A stretch of 64,000 nt of DNA from Galaxea fascicularis (taxonomy: Eukaryota > Cnidaria > Anthozoa > Scleractinia > Euphylliidae): assembly GCA_948470475.1 (NCBI GenBank), contig OX419345.1, positions 19,372,739-19,436,738 on the forward strand, read 5' to 3'. Below the pieces are notes generated by a model. It was given only the letters and a program-made list of their open reading frames with translations, did not search any database and had not been told where the DNA came from. Shown piece after piece: positions 56,885 to 64,000 of this stretch. A program made the position numbers and the translations under genes. Each line of letters begins with the position of its first letter. The first letter of the stretch is position 1.

Positions 56885-59800
56885 CTGATTTGCTGATTGA
56901 TTGATTTTACATGAACTTCTATTTTTTTCAGGTTTACAGGATGGCAAGCATCTGTCTTGGTACACCACCTAAGTCATTTGACTGGGAATATTTTGACAGA
57001 AATAAAGCATACTGCAAGCTATCTGGAGTGACACCACTCCAGTTCTACAATGAGCATGTTAAACCTGTTTACAACCCACTGGACAAGGTTACTTTATTTG
57101 TTTGTATGTCCGTCCTTTCATGTATCCATTGACTGATGATTTTGTAAGTTTTCTCAATTAGTTCATCATGGGTACCATGTGTTCTGAAAATGTCCTATTT
57201 CTCTCTCTAATAATCCCTCTTCCCTTGAACACTAATGAAGGAAAATAATGAACATTGTAGGCTGGTTAAAGATTGGTTTGTAAAGCGTTATAAGCATTGT
57301 GCTGCAATCATTATTTCAGCATTTTCTACTTTTTATCTTCAGGTTTGCCTGGTGAATGATCCTCGTAATCCTTACAACAGGCTGCTTACTGTAGAGTACC
57401 TCAGTAACATGGTGAATGGCCGGCGTGTTTTGTATAACAACCAACCAGTGGATTTACTCAAAAAGCTAGCTGCTGCGTCTCTTAAGGACAATGAGGTAAA
57501 CACACAGATCCTGTGCTGTTTCAAGTACATGAGTCAATGGGGCATGTTTAAGTCCAGATATTTAGCCATATAATGAACTGACTTAACTTCCTGATTAGAA
57601 CTTTAGAGCATTTGACCAGGGTGATTTAGGTCACAGGTTTGATCTTGAAAACGTGAAAAAATTTTTTTCCTATGATTGCTACAAGTGTTTTTGTTCATTG
57701 CGGAATGTACTTTCCTGAGGGTTTCATTCTCAAACACCTTGCACGATGTTTTCAACATAGCTGATACATCAGTCTGTGGGCTTATTGTCCTAGCTTACCT
57801 TCAGGCGTTTGGTAGATGAATTATTGTAATAGTTGGCTATTTTTCGAATCGTTTAAGGTTCTGTTTTCGTTAAGGATTCTGATTCTCCTCTGTTCTGTAC
57901 AATTTTCTAAATGTCTTTTGTGCTTTTCACCATTCTCAGGCAGTCTGGTTTGGATGTGATGTCGACAAGCACTTTGAAAGGAAAAGTGGAGCTCTTCACC
58001 TTGACCTGTAAGTTATTCATTTGTACAAAAGCTGTCTATTTTTCAAGAAATTACCGAGCTAGGTTTATTCTTTGTATCAGCTTAAGATGAATATGGAGAA
58101 AGACTCATGTGGTGATAATAAAATTCCTGTGAACTGATACTACAAAAGAAATGCTCTCTATCAAATGTTTGGAAATGAAAAACCAGTGATGTAAGCAATA
58201 GAGAACACTATGCATGTATCTTTTGATTTGAAGAAACGCAAGAAGTTGAGAAGACAAGAAACTGCCGAGGAAGCTCACGGACCAGCTATGCGCGACTGTT
58301 TGCACTCTAGTTTTTCGGATACATTCAAACTGCTAGGACTGTAGTTGCTAATTCTTTGCAAAGCGCAACTCAGTGTTTACTGCCTTATTCAAGATTTGTT
58401 AATTCCGCGATTCATTTCTTTGTTTGCTCTACAGTCATAACTATGAGTTGACATTTGGGATTTCCATGCTGAATCTAGACAAAGCTCAACGTCTATTGTA
58501 TGGAGATTCACTTATGACTCACGCAATGGTGTTTACTGGGCTTTCCTGGGAGGTAAGTTGGAGGGAACCAGACAAACCTTGCTGTTGAAGAAGAGGGCAA
58601 CAATAGGTCTTTAAACTCTAGAGTATATTTATACCACCGTTGTTGTTTCAAGGTCTCGCCTTGTACTTTCAATTGATCTTGTCCTCGGAGACATAGGCGT
58701 ACGGACGGGGGGGGGCGGGGCTGCAGCTCCCCCCCCCCCCAAATTTTGGGCAGCTAGAGAAATTTGGGCAAAGCCAATTATTTATTTATTCATATGTAGG
58801 CCATTGTTAGTGCATCGTATGACCCTCGTTTCCTTTCGACTGTTTCGTAAAATTTGGGCAACTTGTAAGTATTTTTTGGGCAAATGGTTCACCGCCCCCC
58901 CCCCCGGCAAAAAAATTCCCGTACGCCTATGCTCGGAGACCACGGGGAACACTGATGGTGTTGAAACGGGCCGATAAATTTTAGTGCAAGAAAGTCGAGG
59001 AGAAGCCAGGAGTCACGTTTTCGTTTTGCTTTTTTCCGCCGATTTTTACTGGACCTCCTTCCCTTTCCCATGTCTGGACAATCTTCCCCAGGGTCAAATA
59101 AATAAATAAATAAATACTTAATTGACCACTTCCCTAGAGGGGCTTTTCAGGGACAATGAAACAAATAATACAAATGAACACAACAGAGTTAAGAATCCCA
59201 TCTGACGGGTGCCAAACCAGTTGGCTATTTGCAAGGATGACCGAGGAGTTAAACCAGGCACGAACCCAGAACAACACTAGCTAGTGGCCAGAGCGGGATT
59301 TGAACTCGGGCCACCGCATTGAAATCCAGCGCCCCTCACCACACGGGCATCGGTTATACTTATTTTCTTTAACCTTCATGTAGTAGTGTCCGCGGACTGG
59401 TTTCTCCAAACCATATCCCTACTCTGTGAAACACACAGGTCATGCAAGATAGTCTGTAAACAATTAGAAAACTTTAAGGAAAAAAGTTCCGGATTTCGGA
59501 GCATCTTTTACTATATAATAACGGGCACAATGTTGATTTCTGGTGACAAGCTTACTTTTGACTGATTTGAACGAACGCAGTTCTCAGAAAAACACACGAC
59601 TTTTGGTGGTCGGTCAAAAAAAACGTGTTTTCGTATTTTTGGTTCCAGGGTGACGACCCGGCTAGTGAGATGCAAGATCCAAAGCCAGACGAAGATAAGA
59701 AAGCGTCAGAACTCAAAACCACCAAATGGCGCGTAGAGAATTCTTGGGGCGAGGAGAAGGACAAGCCGGGTTACCTGATGATGACTGATGACTGGTTTAC

Positions 59801-59957
59801 AGAGTATGTCTATGAGGTTGTTGTGGACAAGAAATATGTGCCTGCAGATGTCATGGCCGCTTTGGAGCAGGATCCAGTGATGCTGCCAGCGTGGGACCCT
59901 ATGGGGTCTCTTGCATGCGCCGCGTGCGGAAAAAGGGACCATGAAGCTCATTTGTGA
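52910..59957 (+). CDS. BLMH: Bleomycin hydrolase (cysteine aminopeptidase, family C1B)
   Basis: Cytosolic papain-fold cysteine peptidase that trims peptide N-termini and homocysteine-thiolactone; family members form hexameric barrels. Eight exons join in phase to 481 residues: 52910-53077, 54962-55342, 56463-56555, 56932-57087, 57343-57495, 57940-58007, 58435-58552, 59649-59957. The catalytic set is complete: Cys72 in SGRCWIFAFLNAIR (Gln66 in NQRA is the likely oxyanion residue), His369 in SLMTHAMVFTG, Asn410 in KWRVENSWGE. Other family blocks: NPLCDGGQWDMLINLVEKYG, YLSNMVNGRRVLYNNQP, AVWFGCDVDKHF and AWDPMG. Compared with vertebrate BLMH there is an acidic/Lys-rich insert between the His and Asn blocks (about 380-403) and a C-terminal extension, ACAACGKRDHEAHL, after the usual AWDPMG end. 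Start in CCAAGATGGCGG. Introns 1-5 and 7 are phase 0. AATAAA at 60639 is a possible poly(A) signal. Confidence 0.95.
53315..53412. repeat. Cluster of TCGAT motifs
   Basis: Six TCGAT pentamers in about 100 bp (for example TGTCGATCAAT, AGTCGATAAAAGTCGATCG), plus AATCGGC. It lies in BLMH intron 1, just before the foldback element at 53498. Possibly a decayed repeat. Confidence 0.6.
53498..54183. mobile_element. Large foldback element with GATCGTTCCAC sub-repeats
   Basis: About 686 bp. Left end CACTTCGTTCCATGGTCAGA then three to four copies of GATCGTTCCAC spaced about 20-25 bp apart; right end has GGAACGATCTGACGTTTATT and GTGGAACGATCTGACCGCAG, the complements. The middle is AT-rich with no ORF. 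In BLMH intron 1. Exact ends and target duplication not resolved. Confidence 0.7.
54376..54482. repeat. Dispersed repeat fragment, copy 2
   Basis: Matches 3565-3672 over about 100 bp ('ctagcagacaggtgatgaaaatagac', 'gggggtgttatcttgatgtaaccctaaa', 'cttaactaatatacaag'). In BLMH intron 1. Confidence 0.55.
54484..54636. mobile_element. hAT-like MITE, GGGGCGGATCCAGG type
   Basis: Left end GGGGCGGATCCAGGGGAGG; right end CTTGGATCCGTGCCT, a degenerate complement. Same family as 10455-10627. In BLMH intron 1. Confidence 0.6.
55515..55694. mobile_element. Foldback MITE (GGCCATTTCCGAG termini), copy 2
   Basis: About 180 bp; GGCCATTTCCGAGCTCGCTT pairs with the complement of AAGCGATCTCGGAAATGGCC, and GAGCCTCTATTTCAAAGCGA occurs on both sides in inverted orientation. 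Related to 27660-27834. In BLMH intron 2. Confidence 0.8.
55713..55916 (-). mobile_element. tRNA-derived SINE family S1, copy 2
   Basis: On the minus strand the head (55916 to about 55846) reads GGAGCAGGGTTGGAGCAGTG then CCCGGGTTCGATTCCAGG, good box A and box B promoter matches. The body is the same as copy 1 at 45131-45420 ('gttggttctctactctgctct'). In BLMH intron 2. Confidence 0.8.
56836..56905. repeat. (TGAT)n microsatellite before a BLMH exon
   Basis: About 14 TGAT units with one TGAC and one TGCT interruption. It ends 26 bp before the BLMH exon at 56932, leaving only a short branch/pyrimidine region (ATTTTTTTCAG). Confidence 0.95.
58692..58931. mobile_element. hAT-like MITE with perfect 8-bp target-site duplication
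   Basis: 240 bp, ends CATAGGCGTACGG and CCGTACGCCTATG (exact complements at the tips), G-rich then C-rich inner sides. Flanked by identical CTCGGAGA at 58684-58691 and 58932-58939. The intact duplication suggests a fairly recent insertion. In BLMH intron 7. Confidence 0.9.
59095..59351 (-). mobile_element. tRNA-derived SINE family S2 with (ATTT)n tail
   Basis: Minus-strand head (59351 to about 59289) reads ATGCCCGTGTGGTGAGGGGC then GAGTTCAAATCCCGC, tRNA-like boxes A and B. The body runs to an ATTT tail, seen on the plus strand as AAATAAATAAATAAATA at 59096-59117. A different family from S1. In BLMH intron 7. Confidence 0.75.
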
Positions 59958-61499
59958 GTTACTAGTGATTTTTAATTAGACGTTTTAAATCTTAGAAAAT
60001 GAGTTATTACCTTCAACTGCATCGGCACGGAGGATGTGGTGGTGATTGACGTTTTGTTATTATGCCACTTACCTTAGCAACCTGTCTTCCTCGTTTTGTT
60101 TTAATTCCTATTAAATCTCCTATTTTATCCCGGCTTACAGTACTGTATATCGCCGTTTAACCTGATTTGCAAACAATACAGTTTACCCATTTTCAAAGTT
60201 AGCGAATGTTTGTGAAGTTTGTATTTCCTGTGATTGTGCCCATATGGAAATGAGATTTTTTATGTTCTGTGGACTTAAGTGATTGTTAACCAGAGTGTCA
60301 CCGCGTCAGTTGTCTATGAGCCCCACCATGGGCTCAGTATTGCCCAGTTTCAGCGACGTTTGTTCTGGAAATTAGACCTACTGTCTGGGCGTCTCGTGAA
60401 ACAAGTAAGCGAACAAAGTCACAGAAAATCACCGGACACGTCAATACACAACCCAGCGCACTGCAGTTGAGCCAAAGTGGTAATTTATTCATATTCTCTA
60501 ATTTTATATGCGATGCTCGTAATATATGCAGCCTGAATAGCACACACTGGAAAGCACTGCTCAGTAGTTTTCATTTGAATGGTCACTCTTTATGATTTCA
60601 TCCACATACGCAGAACTTAGAACCACCTGGCGCAGTTCAATAAACAGCACCACAGGAAAGTACTGCTCAGTAGCTTTCATTGGAAAGGATTTGGTCTTAA
60701 GTCTCCTGTAGAGGGCAAATATTGGTTAAATGATTAAATTTCAAATTAGATTTACACCTGATTTCAATGCAATATAAATATTAGTGGTGAGAATAGAGGG
60801 AACCATCAGTGGAGGATAGTGTACCAACATCCTATCAAAATCTAGTGATAAACATTTAATCTCTCCTTACAAATTCCGAGACGTTGTCAAGGAAACAAGT
60901 AGTGATAATCTTAAAATCCACACTGTGATTCAATGCTCAGTCCTATCCTCTTTGGTTTCTGTAAAACTATTTTTCTCCATTGCTCTATAAATGAACAGTT
61001 GGTCCTAAAATGTCATTGACCATATTATTTCTAATAAAGTGCACAACAAAAAAAAGGCTGTTGTCTTGTTCTGTGTAGGTACATATTTGCGAATGTTGTC
61101 CATCTTCTTCCGACTTTTGGTTCTTTGGGACCTAGCTTAGATATCGGTTGTGTTCAACCTTATCAAATGAAATCTCGCGCTGTCCAGGCCATGGACTGAC
61201 AGTGGCGTAAAATCGGAGACCCCGCACCGCACCTAAAAAACCGCTCCCACGTTCGAAGCACTTTCTATACTATTGCACTGGACTCTTCTTTGAATACCTC
61301 CACTACGAACATTACACTATGTTTATCTTTAATCAGTCCCTACACGTTTGGGGTTCAAAGTGTTGATCGAGAAAACCCACATCTTACAACTGATGCTGAT
61401 AAAAGCCTTCCACTAATGAAATGCTAGCTTTGCTTAGCACCTAAGTTCTTCGTGATTAACGCTTTGATACCTCTCCTTTAAATCCGCTCTATTTCTAGC
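59958..61499. other. BLMH 3' region, no further gene seen
   Basis: AATAAA at 60639-60644 is the first good poly(A) hexamer after the BLMH stop; 'gtactgctcagtag' and 'gcactgctcagtag' occur 110 bp apart (60555 and 60659), a short local duplication. Otherwise nothing recognisable. Confidence 0.5.
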
Positions 61500-61544
61500 A
61501 GGAAGACATGGCTTATAAGAAACGATTTGGAAACACATGAGTCA

Positions 61545-61645
61545 AGTTAGAAATATAAGTGATAGAAACTGACGTTTCGGTGCATCTTGCGCCATTATCA
61601 AGGTTACATAATTAATAATACAAAGCGGTTTGTGAAGAGGCTAAG
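61545..61645 (-). repeat. Probable Penelope-like element 3' fragment
   Basis: Contains ACGTTTCGGTGCATCTTGCG then CCATTATCAAGG: the block GTTTCG - small hairpin (GGTGC/GCGCC) - ATTATCAAG has the same layout as in the Penelope-like pair at 44239-45112 (GTTTCG - GATGAC/GTCATC - ATTGTCAAG). No endonuclease frame is left. Confidence 0.45.
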
Positions 61646-61827
61646 TTGAAGCGAATTTGCATAAAAGAGTGCCAAGCTAATTACGTGAATAGAATACTTT
61701 AGCACGAAGAGAGTCAAACTGTACATTCAGTGCTAGTTTAAGGTCTTGGTTACACCATTCATTCACAAGGCACGCTTCAATGTAATCAAGAAATGCACGA
61801 ACAAATTTGACTGCCTTGTTAATGAAT

Positions 61828-62268
61828 GAATTTTAGTCGGATTTCGACTGTATTTAGGGGTCGTTTTAAGGTGAATTATAGTCTGATTTTGGCTGCATTT
61901 AGGGGTCGTTTTAAGGTGAATTTTAGCCTGATTTTAATTGTATTTAGGGGTCGTTTTAAGGTGAATTTCAGTCTGATTTTGACTGTATTTAGAGGTGTCG
62001 TTTTGAGGTGACTTTCAGTGTTTTCTTGACTGTATTTAGGGATCATTTTGGGGTCAGTTTCAGTCATATTGACTGTATTTAGAGGTCCTTTTGGGGTGAA
62101 TTTAAGTCTGGTTATCTATTTATTTAGGGGTCGTTTGGAGGTGAATTTCAGTCTGGTTTTGATTTTATTTAGGGTTCGTTTTGGGGTAAATTTAGGTCTG
62201 ATTTTCACTGTATTTAGGGGTCGTTTGAGTGTGAATTTCAGTTTCTTTATGGCTGTACTTAGAGATGA
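61828..62268. repeat. 45-bp minisatellite, about 10 copies
   Basis: Diverged tandem units of 45 bp; core GGTCGTTTTAAGGTGAATTT followed by 'agtctgattttgactgtattta'. As 45 is a multiple of three, repeats of FRGRFKVNFSLILTV appear in one frame, broken by an indel near 62000. No start context, splice sites or homology support a gene. Confidence 0.9.
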
Positions 62269-62934
62269 CTGAAATATAGAAACTGTTTTGTTTTGTTAAC
62301 TTATCTTTGTTAACATAACACGTGACGTAAATGATTATTTTTTGATTCGCTCATTCAAGGAACCTCCTTTCGAAGTATTTGTTTCCGTAAATCTTCAGGC
62401 GATGAAAGTTACCTTTGTTTAATTTCGCTTTGCATCAACACTACGCCTTCAAACATGCCGGTCATGAGAGTGGAGGAACTGATCATTTATCATTTGAACA
62501 GAAATGACTCGGTACTTAAAGAAATTCTTTCACAAGGTACAATGAGCGTTTTAGGGTGGGGGTTGGGGGGGGGAGGGAGTACTCTGAACAAACATCAAAA
62601 CCCAGATATCCCCAGCACTTTCAACAAAATCCCCCAAAACTCCCTGAACCAAAAAATCTCATGCCGTTCCTGAAAATATTGGAGAGAGGTGGAAGCTGGG
62701 AGAATCAAAAGCCATTGAACCGTCCGCCGTGGTGCGTGACTGTGGAGAGCGTGATTCTCATTCCGAGAAATCGACTTCCCGGAAATCACATCATCAGTCC
62801 TATGTCGCTGACGTGGATTTACCCAAAGCGATGGTTGGTTTGGTAGTGGCCTTATGTGGAAACTTAAAAGGCTTGCTTTGAGGAATCCGAAACGTTGTCG
62901 AATTCTTTAAAACGTTGTAGAACCCTGAATTCAC
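62269..62934. other. Stretch between minisatellite and LTR, no gene seen
   Basis: Contains a G-run (62558-62577) and short ORFs without recognisable content. Confidence 0.45.
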
Positions 62935-63415
62935 AAAGGTACGTTATGTGTATCGAATATTTCGCCCTTTCTTTTCTCGATATTGTATTGCTGATACTGG
63001 TCCAATAAACCAAACAGGCAATCCAACTAGATTCCGCAAATCGTATAATTTATTCCAATAAGATTATTATTCGATCTAAAGAAAAGAACGAAATACATTT
63101 GAGAAACTGAACAGGATTCATCCGTACATAAACACGCGAGTAAAACTATTAACTAGAATTACAGCACTGAACACTTACTTCTTTGACGATGTCTAGAAGG
63201 ATTGTTTCACGGTGTACAGATCAGCAGCAGATAAATCAGGTCAGAGTATAACAGAAATCGGGTCAGCGAGACAGGTTAGCAAAACATGCACATATCTTTG
63301 AATCTGAAATGTCTGAACTGAAAACTGACTTATTCACGTGGCTTAATTACATAAGTTAGTGTCAATCAAAATCAATTAGGAAATCAAGTTAATAATTCAT
63401 TGTATTGACGAAACA
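62935..63415 (-). mobile_element. Probable 3' LTR of the BEL/Pao element
   Basis: Right after the integrase stop, the minus strand has a purine-rich tract (ATCGGGGCGGAGAG, about 63416-63429) followed by TGTTTCGTCAATAC starting at 63415, the expected polypurine tract/LTR junction. A GAATAAATTATACG block near 63045-63060 may be its poly(A) signal. The far end (about 62935) is a guess. Confidence 0.5.
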
Positions 63416-63462
63416 CTCTCCGCCCCGATAAGGGCATAGTCCTTATCATAGCAAACGTTCGT

Positions 63463-64000
63463 TTAATCGTCGCCTTCAGCAGGGTGAATGACAGCAATTT
63501 TTGTCACTGGACGGCTGTACTCTCCGGTGGCTGTCTTAACTGTAACATTTCGAACGCGTCCATCAGCTCCAGGGTATACTTTGGTTACTCTGCCTACAGC
63601 CCACTTGCCTCTCACAGCGTTCATATCGGCCACCGTAACTATGTCATCAACTTTGACATTGCGGTTCTCAACGCGCCACTTCTTTCTTGGTACTAAGGCA
63701 GGGAAGACATCTCTGGTCCAGCGTTTCCAGAATGAATCAACTATTCTTTGCACAAACTCCACTCGCTTGCGGGGATTTCTGGTGTCCTTAAACGGACCTT
63801 GTGGTACCTCCGGAGTTGCTCTTCCAAGGAGCATGTCGTTCGGACACAGGTAAGCTCCGTCGTCTGGATCATTAGGGATGCGCCCGATGGGACGTTGATT
63901 CAACAGGTTCGCGATCTCTAGAAGGCAGGTGTACAACTCGAATGGCGTCAGAAGTTGTTCGCCGATTGCAATCTTCAGTGATCTCTTACAGCTCTTTACA
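63463..64000 (-). mobile_element. BEL/Pao LTR retrotransposon polyprotein, C-terminal end (runs off window)
   Basis: The minus-strand frame is open from the window edge at 64000 to the stop at 63463. It gives the last part of the integrase and the C-terminal DUF5641-type domain of BEL/Pao elements, recognised by LLNQRPIG, CPNDMLLGR, FWKRWTRDVFPALVPRKKW and DDIVTVADMNAVRGKWAVGR. No break is seen in this part. The remaining pol and gag would lie to the right of the window. Confidence 0.88.

Overview
The window is invertebrate metazoan nuclear DNA: long, intron-rich genes with GT-AG junctions, AT-rich introns, and many short foldback transposons, tRNA-headed SINEs and fragments of retroelements. 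The set of conserved animal genes, the small secreted coiled-coil protein with an ApeC-like C-terminus, and the repeat style suggest an anthozoan cnidarian, probably a stony coral or a close relative. That placement is inference; no species can be named from the sequence alone.

Layout. (1) Positions 1-22633, + strand: the C-terminal five sixths of a cation-chloride-cotransporter-family gene, SLC12A9, in 34 exons. Its 5' end lies outside the window. (2) 23842-24310, - strand: the last exon of an unrecognised basic protein. (3) 25551-30659, +: MRPL44 (mitoribosomal protein mL44), ten exons, including one GC-AG intron. (4) 31750-34672, +: a four-exon secreted coiled-coil protein with a six-cysteine ApeC-like end. 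(5) 35527-36792, -: an intronless Golgi carbohydrate sulfotransferase. (6) 38126-50770, +: an SRRM2/Cwc21-type spliceosomal SR-repeat protein, nine exons, all internal exons symmetric. (7) 52910-59957, +: BLMH (bleomycin hydrolase), eight exons with the full Cys/His/Asn catalytic set. (8) 61.5-64 kb: repeat-rich tail with a 45-bp minisatellite and the 3' end of a BEL/Pao LTR retrotransposon running off the right edge.

The genes are unrelated housekeeping or secretory-pathway genes and do not form a pathway or cluster. The less ordinary material is between and inside them: a 27-bp minisatellite of about 32 copies in an SLC12A9 intron, TGAT-type tetranucleotide arrays lying against 3' splice sites in two genes, a head-to-head pair of Penelope-like element 3' ends, two hAT-type MITEs with intact 8-bp target duplications, several paired MITE families, and long perfect palindromes. 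I found no convincing new multi-gene system. The best leads are the secreted coiled-coil/ApeC-like protein, the Penelope inverted pair with its recurring hairpin motif, and the fully symmetric exon design of the SRRM2 gene. Exon joins were worked out by hand from splice signals, reading phase and remembered similarity to animal families; no alignment or transcript data was used.
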